Notes: generated from the letters alone by a model not told the origin. A stretch of DNA of 64,000 nucleotides from Bacteroides clarus YIT 12056 (GCF_900129655.1 NZ_FQWK01000004.1:186001-250000); one strand, 5' to 3'; positions 1 through 9,080 are shown, counted from the stretch's first letter. Translations and numbers: made by a program.

Positions 1-575
1 CGGGTGTAGGGTATGAATGTGAATGCCAGAATGGTACGCATCTTAACGAAGATCATTATTTTCCGGAGATAGTAGACCCGAAAACACTTGAACCTGTTGC
101 GCCGGGTGAAACGGGAGAGCTGGTATTTACTCACCTTACTAAAGAAGGCATGCCGTTGCTGCGTTATCGCACTAAAGACCTTACGGCTTTGCACTATGAC
201 AAATGTTCTTGCGGACGTACATTGGTGCGTATGGACCGTATTCTCGGACGTAGTGACGATATGCTCATTATACGCGGCGTGAATGTATTCCCCACACAGA
301 TTGAATCCGTTATTCTCGAAATGCCTGAATTCGAGCCGCATTATCTGCTGCTTGTCGACCGTAAGAATAATACGGATACCATGGAACTGCAAGTAGAAGT
401 CCGTCCGGAATATTACTCCGATGAGATTAATAAGATGCTGGCTTTGAAGAAGAAGCTTACCGCGCGTTTGCAAAGCGTATTGGGCTTGGGCGTAGATGTC
501 CGTCTGGTAGAGCCTCGCAGCATTGAGCGCAGTGTAGGCAAAGCGAAACGCGTAATTGATAATCGTAAATTGTAA
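1..575 (+). CDS. Phenylacetate-CoA ligase family protein (3' part only)
   Basis: The reading frame is open from base 3 to the TAA at 573-575, so about 190 C-terminal residues of an adenylate-forming ligase are visible and the N-terminus lies outside the window. Family marks are GETGELVFT, the LRYRTKDL stretch that contacts the adenylate, and SDDMLIIRGVNVFP followed by IESVI, the start of the C-terminal lid domain of PaaK-type enzymes. The reaction would be ATP-dependent CoA activation of an aryl acid such as phenylacetate or indoleacetate. The gene directly behind it codes for a tandem ACT protein. In this phylum that pair often accompanies indolepyruvate ferredoxin oxidoreductase genes, so a role in aromatic amino acid fermentation is inferred. 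The true substrate cannot be read from the sequence. Confidence 0.9.
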   Translation, partial: GVGYECECQNGTHLNEDHYFPEIVDPKTLEPVAPGETGELVFTHLTKEGMPLLRYRTKDLTALHYDKCSCGRTLVRMDRILGRSDDMLIIRGVNVFPTQIESVILEMPEFEPHYLLLVDRKNNTDTMELQVEVRPEYYSDEINKMLALKKKLTARLQSVLGLGVDVRLVEPRSIERSVGKAKRVIDNRKL

Positions 576-595
576 ATCGTCAAATAGTAAAACTT

Positions 596-1021
596 ATGGT
601 AGCAAAACAACTTTCTATTTTTTTGGAAAATAAGTCCGGTCGTCTTACGGAGGTGACGGAAGTTCTTGCCAAAGAAGGTGTTAATCTTTCTGCTCTCTGC
701 ATAGCCGAGAATGCCGATTTTGGTATTCTTCGCGGTATTGTCTCCGAACCGGATAAAGCATATAAGGCCTTAAAGGATAATCATTTTGCCGTGAACGTAA
801 CTGATGTGGTGGGTATCAGTTGTCCCAATATTCCGGGGTCATTGGCAAAAGTGCTCCGTTGCCTGTCTGATGAAGGCGTATTTATTGAATATATGTACTC
901 CTTTGCCAACGGACAGACCGCCAACGTTATTATCCGTCCCAATGATATGGAAAACTGTATCCGGGTATTGACGGAGAAAAAGGTGGATTTACTCGCTGCA
1001 AGCGACTTATATAAACTGTAA
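596..1021 (+). CDS. Tandem ACT-domain protein
   Basis: This 141-residue protein is made of two ACT modules: residues 1-70 begin KQLSIFLENKSGRLTEV, and the second module starts at about 71 with GISCPNIPGSLAKVLRCL. ACT domains bind amino acids and act as allosteric sensors. There is no catalytic domain, so it is a stand-alone regulator or ligand-binding subunit. It starts 20 bp after the CoA ligase stop, so the two are very likely co-transcribed and the ACT protein may sense an aromatic or branched amino acid for that pathway. The ATG at 596 is the natural start because the ACT fold begins at once. The ligand is unknown. Confidence 0.88.
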   Translation: MVAKQLSIFLENKSGRLTEVTEVLAKEGVNLSALCIAENADFGILRGIVSEPDKAYKALKDNHFAVNVTDVVGISCPNIPGSLAKVLRCLSDEGVFIEYMYSFANGQTANVIIRPNDMENCIRVLTEKKVDLLAASDLYKL

Positions 1022-1035
1022 AAAGGATGAAAAAT

Positions 1036-1078
1036 AACAGAGTGATAGGGTATAGTCTCAGTACCTCATCACTCTGTT
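1036..1078 (+). terminator. Hairpin after the ligase/ACT operon
   Basis: AACAGAGTGAT (1036-1046) and ATCACTCTGTT (1068-1078) are perfect 11-bp inverted repeats with a 21-nt loop, placed 15 bp after the ACT stop. The downstream sequence is T-rich but has no clean U run, so termination is likely rather than certain. Confidence 0.55.
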
Positions 1079-1217
1079 GCTCTGTCATCTTATTATCTTT
1101 TACCCTTCTGCCACTCTATTATCTTTTTTCTTCCCTATCCATCGATTATCTTGCGCCCTTAGTCTTTGTTTTTGAAAAATTAAGGTGCGTATCGTTGTTT
1201 AATTCGATGCGAACCTC

Positions 1218-1225
1218 TATCTTTG
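1218..1225 (+). promoter_or_regulatory. Promoter of bamD operon
   Basis: TATCTTTG matches the Bacteroides -7 consensus TAnnTTTG. A TTGTTT at 1195-1200 sits where the -33 element is expected. The box lies 21 bp upstream of the bamD ATG, so the leader is short. Confidence 0.7.
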
Positions 1226-1246
1226 CACATTATTTGAATAAGAGTA

Positions 1247-2050
1247 ATGAAGAAGAACATCCTTATAACTTTGCTTGCAGCACTGCTGCTCTCCTCATGC
1301 GGAGAATACAACAAGTTGCTGAAAAGCACAGACTACGAATACAAGTATGAAGCGGCAAAGAATTACTTCGCGAAAGGTCAGTATAATCGTGCTGCGACTT
1401 TGCTGAATGAGTTGATTGCTATTCTTAAAGGTACTGATAAAGCGGAAGAATCACTTTATATGCTGGGTATGAGCTATTATAACCAGAAAGATTATCAGAC
1501 CGCCGCGCAGACATTTACCCAATATTATAATGTGTACCCGCGTGGTACGTTTACTGAACTGGCACGTTTCCATGCGGGAAAGGCGTTATATTTGGATACT
1601 CCGGAACCCCGTTTGGACCAATCCGGTACATATAGCGCGATTCAGCAGTTACAAATGTTTCTTGAATATTTCCCTAACAGCGCGAAGAAAGATGAAGCTC
1701 AAAGTATGATATTTACTTTGCAGGATAAGTTGGTTATGAAAGAATATCTTTCTGCCAAGCTCTATTATAATTTGGGAAATTATTTGGGAAATAACTACGA
1801 GTCTTGCGTTATTACTGCACAGAACGCATTGAAGGATTATCCTTATACCAATATGCGTGAAGATTTGTCTATCCTTATCTTGCGTGCCAAATATGAAATG
1901 GCGGTGTATAGTGTGGAGGATAAGAGAGCCGAACGTTATCGTGAGACGGTAGATGAATATTACGCTTTTAAGAATGAATTTCCGGAAAGCAAATACATGA
2001 AAGATGCCGATCGCATTTTTAAGGAGGCGCAGAAGATTTTGAAAGATTGA
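1247..2050 (+). CDS. bamD: Outer membrane assembly lipoprotein BamD
   Basis: The 267-residue protein starts with a lipoprotein signal (MKKNILITLLAALLLSSC, Cys18) and continues with TPR-like helical pairs such as KGQYNRAATLLNEL, DYQTAAQTFTQYYNVYP and AIQQLQMFLEYFP. This is the layout of BamD/YfiO, the lipoprotein that works with BamA to fold and insert beta-barrel proteins into the outer membrane. The length fits the Bacteroidetes members. It has its own promoter box and heads a likely operon with the omega-like subunit and a DUF4293 membrane protein, an arrangement I recognise from other Bacteroides genomes. Confidence 0.9.
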   Translation: MKKNILITLLAALLLSSCGEYNKLLKSTDYEYKYEAAKNYFAKGQYNRAATLLNELIAILKGTDKAEESLYMLGMSYYNQKDYQTAAQTFTQYYNVYPRGTFTELARFHAGKALYLDTPEPRLDQSGTYSAIQQLQMFLEYFPNSAKKDEAQSMIFTLQDKLVMKEYLSAKLYYNLGNYLGNNYESCVITAQNALKDYPYTNMREDLSILILRAKYEMAVYSVEDKRAERYRETVDEYYAFKNEFPESKYMKDADRIFKEAQKILKD

Positions 2051-2102
2051 TAAAAGAGAGGTTATTATTGTTATAGAATAAAATTAATTTAGATAGAAAT
2101 TT

Positions 2103-2438
2103 ATGGATTACAGAAAGACAAATGCTCCTGTTACTACGGTGACCCGTGATATGATGGAGTTGTGTGAGGATACCGGTAATGTATACGAAACAGTAGCGAT
2201 CATTGGTAAGCGTGCCAATCAGATCAGTGTTGAAATCAAGAATGATCTTTCTAAGAAGTTGGCAGAGTTCGCTTCTTACAATGATAATCTTGAAGAAGTA
2301 TTCGAGAATCGCGAACAGATTGAGATTTCCCGTTACTATGAGAAATTGCCGAAACCGACATTGATTGCCACTCAGGAATATCTTGAAGGCAAGGTATATT
2401 ATCGTAATCCTTCTAAGGAAAAAGAAAAATTGCAGTAA
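2103..2438 (+). CDS. RNA polymerase omega-like (Rpb6 family) subunit
   Basis: The 111-residue protein carries TGNVYETVAIIGKRANQIS, the Rpb6/omega core that wraps the C-terminus of beta-prime, followed by a charged C-terminal extension typical of Bacteroidetes. It helps assemble RNA polymerase. Divergence from proteobacterial RpoZ is strong, so the call rests on the short core motif and on gene context. It lies 52 bp after bamD, and its TAA stop overlaps the next ATG by one base (TAATG), which indicates translational coupling. Confidence 0.8.
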   Translation: MDYRKTNAPVTTVTRDMMELCEDTGNVYETVAIIGKRANQISVEIKNDLSKKLAEFASYNDNLEEVFENREQIEISRYYEKLPKPTLIATQEYLEGKVYYRNPSKEKEKLQ

Positions 2439-2896
2439 TGATACAGCGTATTCAATCCGTTTATTTATTATTAGTGACTATTCTGCTGGTTGTGGCCATC
2501 TGCTTGCCGGTAGGACAGTTCATAGGTTCGGATGGAATAGCGACTCATGTTTTCAAGCCGTTGGGCGTAACTTTGGCTGACGGAAGTTTTCAGTCTACAT
2601 GGGGTTTGTTCGGTATTCTTTTACTGAGTGCAATTATTGCGCTATGTACTATATTCCTGTTCCGTAACCGTATGCTGCAAGTTCGTATGACGATATTCGG
2701 CAGTCTTTTACTGATAGGCTATTACATTGCTTTCTTTGTATTCATGTTTATTTTGAAAGGTGATTTGAATGCGATGAGTTTTCAGTTAGGTTGGGCTTTA
2801 TGTCTGCCTGCTGTATGTATCATACTGAATTATTTGGCTTTTCGTGCCATCTATCGTGACGAACTGATGGTGAAAGCTGCGGATAGATTGAGATAA
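2438..2896 (+). CDS. DUF4293 family membrane protein
   Basis: The 152-residue protein has four hydrophobic segments at about residues 6-26, 46-70, 78-102 and 110-130, and short charged ends. The opening MIQRIQSVYLLLVTILL is typical of the Bacteroidetes DUF4293 family, whose function is unknown. It starts inside the stop codon of the omega-like gene and is followed by a strong terminator, so it is the last gene of the bamD operon. No catalytic residues stand out. Confidence 0.8.
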   Translation: MIQRIQSVYLLLVTILLVVAICLPVGQFIGSDGIATHVFKPLGVTLADGSFQSTWGLFGILLLSAIIALCTIFLFRNRMLQVRMTIFGSLLLIGYYIAFFVFMFILKGDLNAMSFQLGWALCLPAVCIILNYLAFRAIYRDELMVKAADRLR

Positions 2897-2930
2897 TAAA
2901 TCGGTTTCGATAAGAAAAGGATATTTAAAT

Positions 2931-2979
2931 AATAACAAGCGGGGCATATGTTGAAGTAACATATGCCCCGCTTGTTATT
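2931..2979. terminator. Bidirectional terminator
   Basis: A perfect 22-bp stem (2931-2952 with 2958-2979) and a 5-nt loop lie between convergent genes. The stem core is CGGGGCATATG, and A/T-rich flanks serve both directions. It ends the bamD operon and the leftward barrel-protein transcript. Confidence 0.9.
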
Positions 2980-2994
2980 GTCGGATTTGTATTC

Positions 2995-3690
2995 TTATTT
3001 TCTTAAATCGAATAAATAGGTGATTTTAGCCGTGATAACTCCATGTGCCGAGCGGGAGAAATAATCTTTCTTAGTACTGCTGTAAAAGTCGGACAAGGCA
3101 TAATAATACCTGCCTTCTACCAGAAAGTTGCCTGCTTTAGTACGTAGCTCTACACCGGCTCCGCCCGTAATACCATAGTCGAACTTATTGTCGACAGCTT
3201 TATCATGCTGCTCAACGGTTATTCCCGTATAATTGTCCCAGTCACCGCTTATTGTATAACTGTCTCCGAGAAAGAAACCTATCTGCGGGCCGGCATGTAC
3301 AAAGAATTGCAGGCCTCTGTCTTTTCCGAACGCCAGGTGTGCAAGGAAAGGAATTTCTATATAGTTCATCTTTCGCGTATATTGTAATTCGGGATAGTCC
3401 TGATAAAATTCATCCCAACCATGTTGGGAGAAGTTAAGTTCAATTTGTGCACCGCATATCATACTGAAATACTTTTCGGAAATATAACGGGCTGTCAGTC
3501 CGCCGTTGATACCCATCAGATTGCTTTGGCGAACTCTGGGAGAAAAGCTTACGCTGTTCAGGTTGATACCGCCGTTGATACCCACAGAAAGGTTATGGCG
3601 TTGTTCGCCTATCTGCGCGCTTGCCGGCAAAGCACATGTACCTGCTAAAAGAGCTGTTCCTATGATTGTTTTTAGTTTCATTTTCTTCAA
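2995..3690 (-). CDS. PorT-like outer membrane beta-barrel protein
   Basis: The 231-residue protein has a signal peptide (MKKMKLKTIIGTALLAGTCALPASAQ) and alternating beta strands: NLSVGINGGINLNSV, a GGLTARYISEKYF hairpin, IEIPFLAHLAF, FFVHAGPQIGFFLG and the C-terminal strand AKITYLFDL. This fits the small eight-stranded outer membrane barrels grouped with PorT. The function of this member is unknown. It follows the LysM gene after a 39-bp gap on the same strand and probably shares its transcript, which suggests both act in the cell envelope. Confidence 0.8.
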   Translation of the reverse strand: MKKMKLKTIIGTALLAGTCALPASAQIGEQRHNLSVGINGGINLNSVSFSPRVRQSNLMGINGGLTARYISEKYFSMICGAQIELNFSQHGWDEFYQDYPELQYTRKMNYIEIPFLAHLAFGKDRGLQFFVHAGPQIGFFLGDSYTISGDWDNYTGITVEQHDKAVDNKFDYGITGGAGVELRTKAGNFLVEGRYYYALSDFYSSTKKDYFSRSAHGVITAKITYLFDLRK

Positions 3691-3729
3691 TTACGAATTG
3701 CTATAACGCCAAATGGCTGTCAGTCGTCT

Positions 3730-5526
3730 TTAATCAAAATCAAGCTTTATCAGCTCAAAATTCTTGGTGAAATGCACAAAGAATACTTTCCGGTTGATAA
3801 ATCCGCCCCAGTTATTGACACGCTGGAACTTGAATCCTGTCTGAATAGGAACGAGGTTCATTTCGTTCAGGTTCTTTTCAAAACCTGAACCGTATCGGGA
3901 CAGTCCTTTGAGGAAGAAATAGCCTGTATCGAAACCTAACATTCCGAATTTGGGATAACGTTCATCCATGTCTTTTCCATACCACTTACGGTAACTCTTG
4001 GTGAAGTTAATGGCCGCCGGAAGCAAGTTGTTCGTATAGAAAGATGAATAGAAATATGTATCGAGTTCAAAGAAGGCCTCAAGATGGTCTTTTGTATAAG
4101 TCTGCCATTCCGGATAACCGAACAAGTGTATACGGCTGTCTGGCTTTTCGCGTACCAATAACGTCAATTGCGGAAGTATCTTAATCAGGGTGATGTTGCT
4201 TCCGGAAGTCGGGATGAAGATATTTTCGCGGTCGTTACGCAGTACGGCTTTCAATGACTCTACGGTGGCATCTTCTTTCAACGATTTCGTTGGTATGGAA
4301 CGGTTACGCAGTTCCTCTTTCAATCCTTTAATGAAGTCCGCCTTGTCTCTTGTGTCTTGGCTGGCTTCGATGAAGATTACATTGGCGTTGGGGAATTGGC
4401 GGACAAAGTGGTCGTACACTTCCGAATAGAGATAGGATTGGGGAGTGTTGATTTGGTACACCGACGGATTGCGGAATACGGTGTTATCTTTCGATGTAAA
4501 CGGTATGACCAGACGTATGTCATGCTTGTCGGCAAAATCGGCCAGCGGCTTGATGTGTTGCTGGTGCAACGGACCGAAAATAATATCCATATCCTTCATT
4601 TCGCTTTTGCCCAGTATGGAGTTCAGAGATGATGTGGCGGAACCGGTAGTGTAAGTATAAAGGTCTATGGAAGTTCCTGTACGTTTCAAACTGTCTACCG
4701 CCATGAGGAAACCTTCGTAGTATTCCACCATTTTTGCAGATTCGCTTTTGCTTGCTCCGTCGGATAGGAAGGGAAGGATAACGGCTGCCTTGATGACATT
4801 GATGCGCTCGTTACTCTTTTTGTTTTCACTGAATAGTTCGCTGTCGCTCGGCACGGTTTGGGGATGTGTGCTTTGCTGAGTTTGGGCAGAGGGGTAGGGA
4901 ATGCAAAGGAATGAGCCTTTCTTTATTTTATTCTCCCCCCGTAACTCCGGATTGGCGGCAATGAGTTCGGCTTCTGTAATGCCGTATTCGCGGCTGATGC
5001 TGAATACCGTTTCTTTGCGTTTTACCTTATGCATATCGCGGCAACGCGACTGTACCGGAGCTTGAACGGACGAATTGCCCGTAGATATACCGGAAAGTTC
5101 CGGTGTGGTTGCGGTGACGGTTGTCTCGTCCGTAGCAGAGGGAATTTGGATTACCTGTCCGATGCGGAAGTTCTCGGCGCTCAGTCCGGGGTTGGCGTCG
5201 CATATTGCTTTGGCGGATACGTTATATTTCACGGTCAGGCGGTAAAGGGTCTCACCGGGCGCTATGGTGTGAAAGGTTTCTTTTTGCGTATTGGCGTCCG
5301 TGCGTGGAATGCGTAGAGCGCGTCCCACATATATCTTGTCATCGCTGCCGGGATTCAGTTTTACTATATCCGCCTGGCTGATATTGTACATACTGGCAAT
5401 GGAGTATAAGCTTTGGCCTTTTTCTATTGTATGCAGAAAATATGACTGGTTTTCTTGTGCATTTACTCCGAGGCCACATGCGCCGGCAAGCAGTAGGGAG
5501 CAAAAAATACGGTTGATTGTTTTCAT
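3730..5526 (-). CDS. Triple-LysM protein with periplasmic-binding-like domain
   Basis: The 598-residue protein has a signal peptide (residues 1-23), then three LysM modules at about 29-76 (HTIEKGQSLYSIASMYNIS), 86-133 (HTIAPGETLYRLTVKYNVS) and 165-212 (HKVKRKETVFSISREYGIT). After a linker, residues 240-598 look like a type-1 periplasmic-binding fold (KAAVILPFL, YYEGFLMAVDSL, IIFGPLHQQHIKPLADFA). LysM binds peptidoglycan. A related receptor-like fold occurs in the PBP1A activator LpoA, so a role as a wall-anchored regulator of peptidoglycan synthesis is possible, but that is inference. Annotation pipelines often call such proteins ABC transporter binding proteins, yet no transporter genes are nearby. 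Confidence 0.8.
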   Translation of the reverse strand: MKTINRIFCSLLLAGACGLGVNAQENQSYFLHTIEKGQSLYSIASMYNISQADIVKLNPGSDDKIYVGRALRIPRTDANTQKETFHTIAPGETLYRLTVKYNVSAKAICDANPGLSAENFRIGQVIQIPSATDETTVTATTPELSGISTGNSSVQAPVQSRCRDMHKVKRKETVFSISREYGITEAELIAANPELRGENKIKKGSFLCIPYPSAQTQQSTHPQTVPSDSELFSENKKSNERINVIKAAVILPFLSDGASKSESAKMVEYYEGFLMAVDSLKRTGTSIDLYTYTTGSATSSLNSILGKSEMKDMDIIFGPLHQQHIKPLADFADKHDIRLVIPFTSKDNTVFRNPSVYQINTPQSYLYSEVYDHFVRQFPNANVIFIEASQDTRDKADFIKGLKEELRNRSIPTKSLKEDATVESLKAVLRNDRENIFIPTSGSNITLIKILPQLTLLVREKPDSRIHLFGYPEWQTYTKDHLEAFFELDTYFYSSFYTNNLLPAAINFTKSYRKWYGKDMDERYPKFGMLGFDTGYFFLKGLSRYGSGFEKNLNEMNLVPIQTGFKFQRVNNWGGFINRKVFFVHFTKNFELIKLDFD

Positions 5527-5569
5527 TCAGTAATCGTTGGTTTATGTTTACAATTTCCCAAAGTAGCCG

Positions 5570-5577
5570 CAAAGTTA
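5570..5577 (-). promoter_or_regulatory. Promoter of LysM/barrel operon
   Basis: On the minus strand this reads TAACTTTG, a full match to TAnnTTTG, 43 bp before the LysM gene start. Confidence 0.65.
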
Positions 5578-5681
5578 ACAATATTGTCCTATTTTAACCA
5601 AAGGATTGAGTTAAGAAATAATATTGTGCATTTCAAAACTGAAAAATACTTCTTTTCGGCTGATATTCGGTCGGAAACCGT

Positions 5682-5689
5682 TATTTTTG
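5682..5689 (+). promoter_or_regulatory. Promoter of uvrA
   Basis: TATTTTTG matches TAnnTTTG and ends 21 bp before the uvrA ATG. Confidence 0.65.
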
Positions 5690-5710
5690 CACAAATTCAT
5701 TAATTAAAGT

Positions 5711-8539
5711 ATGCAAGAAGAAACAGAATATATCAATGTATACGGAGCGCGTGTACATAATTTGAAAGATATCGATGCGGAAATCCCCCGTAACAGTCTG
5801 ACGGTGATTACAGGATTGAGCGGAAGCGGCAAGTCATCTCTCGCGTTCGATACGATATTCGCCGAAGGCCAGCGCCGTTATATTGAAACATTTTCCGCTT
5901 ATGCCCGTAACTTCTTGGGCAATCTGGAACGTCCCGATGTAGATAAGATTACAGGATTGAGCCCGGTGATTTCCATTGAGCAAAAGACAACCAATAAAAA
6001 CCCACGTTCTACCGTAGGTACGACAACGGAGATATACGATTATCTTCGTCTGTTGTATGCCCGCGCCGGTGAAGCTTATTCTTATCTTTCCGGTGAAAAA
6101 ATGGTGAAATATACCGAAGAGCAGATTCTTGAGCTTATTCTGAATGATTACAAAGGGAAACGCATTTACATTCTTGCTCCGCTGGTGCGTAGCCGTAAGG
6201 GACATTATAAGGAGTTGTTCGAGCAAATTCGCAAAAAAGGCTATCTTTACGTCCGCGTGGACGGTGAAGTGCGCGAAGCGTTGCCCGGCATGAAACTGGA
6301 CCGCTACAAGAACCATGATGTCGAGGTGGTCGTTGACAAACTGGTGGTAGCGGATAAGGATGATACCCGCTTGAAGAACAGCGTTGCCACCGCCATGCGC
6401 CAGGGTGACGGGTTGCTGATGATCCTTGATGCCCAAAGTGAGAGCGTACGTCATTACAGCAAACGTTTGATGTGTCCTGTGACCGGATTGTCCTATCGAG
6501 AACCTGCTCCCCACAATTTCTCTTTCAACTCTCCGCAAGGGGCTTGCCCGAAGTGTAAAGGGCTGGGTGTGGTGAGCCAGATTGATATAGACAAGATTAT
6601 CCCCGACCGCGAACTGTCTATCGGAGAGGGAGCCATCATACCTTTGGGAAAATCCAAGAACAGCATGATATTCTGGCAGATCACCGCATTGTTGGAGAAA
6701 TACGAAGCCACGCTGAAAACCCCCGTCAAGGAGCTTCCGGACGATGCCATCGAGGAGATATTGTACGGTTCGGACGAGCGTATAAAGATAAAGAGCTCGC
6801 TTATCGGTACATCTTCCGACTACTTTGTAACTTTTGAGGGAGTAGTGAAATACATCCAGATGTTACAGGAAAAGGATGTGTCTGCCACGGCACAGAAGTG
6901 GGCGGAGCAATTTGCCAAGACGGCCGTCTGTCCCGAGTGCCATGGGGCGAAGTTGAACAAGGAAGCCTTGTCATTCCGCATTCATGATAAAAATATTTAC
7001 GAACTCTCTACAATGGATATCAGCGAGTTGTATGACTGGCTGATGAATGTAGACCGGTATCTTAGCAATAAGCAGCAACAGATTGCCGTGGAAATTCTGA
7101 AAGAAATCCGCACCCGTCTGAAGTTCTTGCTGGATGTGGGATTGGACTATTTGTCGTTAGACCGCAGCGCTGTCAGCCTTTCCGGTGGTGAAAGCCAGCG
7201 CATCCGACTGGCTACGCAGATAGGTTCGCAGTTGGTAAATGTACTCTACATCCTGGACGAGCCGAGCATCGGATTGCACCAGCGGGATAACCAGCGGCTT
7301 ATCCATTCGCTGAAAGAACTGCGCGACATGGGTAATTCCGTTATCGTGGTGGAACATGATAAAGATATGATGCTCGCAGCCGATTATGTCATCGATATGG
7401 GTCCAAAAGCGGGCAGATTGGGTGGTGAGGTCGTATTTGCCGGTACTCCGCAGAAGATGTTGCAGACGCATACGTTGACTTCCCAATATTTGAACGGTGA
7501 GCGTGCCATCGAAGTTCCTGCCGAACGGCGGAAGGGCAACGGTCATAGTCTTTGGCTGCGTGGCGCAAAGGGTAATAATCTGAAGAATGTGGATGTGGAG
7601 TTTCCGCTTGGCAAGCTGATTTGCGTTACAGGTGTGTCGGGTAGCGGAAAGTCTACGTTGATTAATGAAACGCTTCAGCCTATTCTTTCACAGAAGTTTT
7701 ACCGTTCCCTTCAAGACCCTTTGGAATACGGCAATATCGAAGGACTGGAGTATATAGATAAGGTGGTGAATGTAGACCAGTCGCCGTTGGGACGAACCCC
7801 TCGTTCCAATCCTGCCACCTACACGGGAGTCTTTTCCGATATCCGTAACTTGTTTGTAGGCTTGCCTGAGGCTAAAATCCGCGGTTACAAAGCGGGACGT
7901 TTTTCGTTCAATGTCAGTGGCGGACGTTGTGAAGCCTGCCAGGGTAATGGTTACAAAACCATTGAAATGAACTTCCTGCCCGATGTCTACGTCCCTTGTG
8001 AGGTTTGCCATGGCAAGCGTTACAACCGTGAAACGTTGGAAGTGCGCTTTAAAGGGAAGTCCATTGCCGATGTGCTGGATATGACGATAAACCGCGCGGT
8101 GGAATTCTTCGAGAACGTGCCTCAGATATTGAATAAGATTAAAGTAATTCAAGAGGTCGGCTTGGGGTATATCAAGTTGGGGCAATCTTCCACCACGCTT
8201 TCCGGTGGTGAGAGCCAGCGTGTGAAATTGGCTACCGAACTTTCCAAGCGGGATACGGGCAAGACGCTCTATATTCTTGACGAACCCACTACCGGACTGC
8301 ATTTTGAAGATATTCGCGTTTTGATGAATGTACTGAATAAATTAGTCGATAAGGGTAATACGGTTATTGTTATCGAGCATAATCTCGACGTTATCAAAAT
8401 GGCGGACTATATTATCGATATGGGCCCCGAAGGCGGTAAGGGCGGGGGAGAGCTTCTCTCTTGCGGCACACCCGAAGAAGTGGCGAAGAGTACAAAAGGA
8501 TATACTCCGAAGTTTCTGAAAGAAGAACTTCATCTTTGA
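5711..8539 (+). CDS. uvrA: Excinuclease ABC subunit A (UvrA)
   Basis: The 942-residue length matches UvrA, the damage-sensing ATPase of nucleotide excision repair that loads UvrB. There are two ABC modules: Walker A GLSGSGKSS at about residue 35 and GVSGSGKST at about 641, and two LSGGESQR signatures near residues 489 and 830 with ILDEP Walker B motifs after each. Zinc-binding cysteine pairs are visible in CPKCKGLG, CPECHGAKL, CEACQGNGY and CEVCHGKRY. It has its own promoter, and the YbaK-like gene follows within about 50 bp. Bacteroides genomes often carry a second UvrA, so this could be one of two copies, but it has the full UvrA length and all motifs. Confidence 0.97.
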   Translation: MQEETEYINVYGARVHNLKDIDAEIPRNSLTVITGLSGSGKSSLAFDTIFAEGQRRYIETFSAYARNFLGNLERPDVDKITGLSPVISIEQKTTNKNPRSTVGTTTEIYDYLRLLYARAGEAYSYLSGEKMVKYTEEQILELILNDYKGKRIYILAPLVRSRKGHYKELFEQIRKKGYLYVRVDGEVREALPGMKLDRYKNHDVEVVVDKLVVADKDDTRLKNSVATAMRQGDGLLMILDAQSESVRHYSKRLMCPVTGLSYREPAPHNFSFNSPQGACPKCKGLGVVSQIDIDKIIPDRELSIGEGAIIPLGKSKNSMIFWQITALLEKYEATLKTPVKELPDDAIEEILYGSDERIKIKSSLIGTSSDYFVTFEGVVKYIQMLQEKDVSATAQKWAEQFAKTAVCPECHGAKLNKEALSFRIHDKNIYELSTMDISELYDWLMNVDRYLSNKQQQIAVEILKEIRTRLKFLLDVGLDYLSLDRSAVSLSGGESQRIRLATQIGSQLVNVLYILDEPSIGLHQRDNQRLIHSLKELRDMGNSVIVVEHDKDMMLAADYVIDMGPKAGRLGGEVVFAGTPQKMLQTHTLTSQYLNGERAIEVPAERRKGNGHSLWLRGAKGNNLKNVDVEFPLGKLICVTGVSGSGKSTLINETLQPILSQKFYRSLQDPLEYGNIEGLEYIDKVVNVDQSPLGRTPRSNPATYTGVFSDIRNLFVGLPEAKIRGYKAGRFSFNVSGGRCEACQGNGYKTIEMNFLPDVYVPCEVCHGKRYNRETLEVRFKGKSIADVLDMTINRAVEFFENVPQILNKIKVIQEVGLGYIKLGQSSTTLSGGESQRVKLATELSKRDTGKTLYILDEPTTGLHFEDIRVLMNVLNKLVDKGNTVIVIEHNLDVIKMADYIIDMGPEGGKGGGELLSCGTPEEVAKSTKGYTPKFLKEELHL

Positions 8540-8591
8540 ATATCCTACAACGAAAGACCATTATCCTGTGATGAAAAATGATTATCTTGTG

Positions 8592-9080
8592 ATGAAAGAA
8601 CCCAAAATTAATAAAACGAATGCAGCACGGCTGCTCGATAAGGCGAAGATTGCCTATGAACTCATTCCGTACGAAGTGGATGAAAAAGATTTGAGTGCCA
8701 TACACGTTGCCGCCAGCCTGGGAGAGGATATAGAACAAGTCTTTAAAACATTGATATTGCATGGTGACAAGACCGGTTATTTCGTGTGCGTCATTCCCGG
8801 AGAGCATGAAGTCGACCTGAAATTGGCGGCCAAGGTTTCCGGAAACAAGAAGTGCGACCTTATCCCCATGAAGGAACTGCTTCCGCTGACAGGATATATT
8901 CGCGGCGGCTGCTCGCCTATCGGTATGAAAAAGCCTTTTCCCACTTATATTCACGAGACATGCTTGCAATTCTCCTATATTTATATCAGTGCCGGGCAAC
9001 GCGGACTACAGCTTAAACTGGCTCCGAAAGATTTGATAAAGGAAGTACGCGCCGAGGTTTGCACTCTTTTTGAGCCGTAA
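8592..9080 (+). CDS. ybaK: Cys-tRNA(Pro)/aminoacyl-tRNA deacylase YbaK
   Basis: The 162-residue protein from the ATG at 8592 carries the YbaK/ProX editing fold: KINKTNAARLLDKAKIAYEL, the conserved lysine region VFKTLILHGD, GYFVCVIPGEHEVDLKL and the glycine-rich GYIRGGCSPIGMKK. These enzymes hydrolyse mischarged Cys-tRNA(Pro) in the cytoplasm. An upstream in-frame ATG at 8568 would add eight residues, but the family normally starts close to the KINKTNAARL motif. The two ATGs lie in an imperfect direct repeat (ATTATCYTGTGATGAAA at 8563-8579 and 8581-8597). It probably shares a transcript with uvrA. Confidence 0.9.
   Translation: MKEPKINKTNAARLLDKAKIAYELIPYEVDEKDLSAIHVAASLGEDIEQVFKTLILHGDKTGYFVCVIPGEHEVDLKLAAKVSGNKKCDLIPMKELLPLTGYIRGGCSPIGMKKPFPTYIHETCLQFSYIYISAGQRGLQLKLAPKDLIKEVRAEVCTLFEP

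Noticed and set aside
1027..1350. 107-codon frame between the ACT gene and bamD
   Set aside because: It runs through a terminator hairpin and the bamD promoter and overlaps the bamD signal peptide in another frame.
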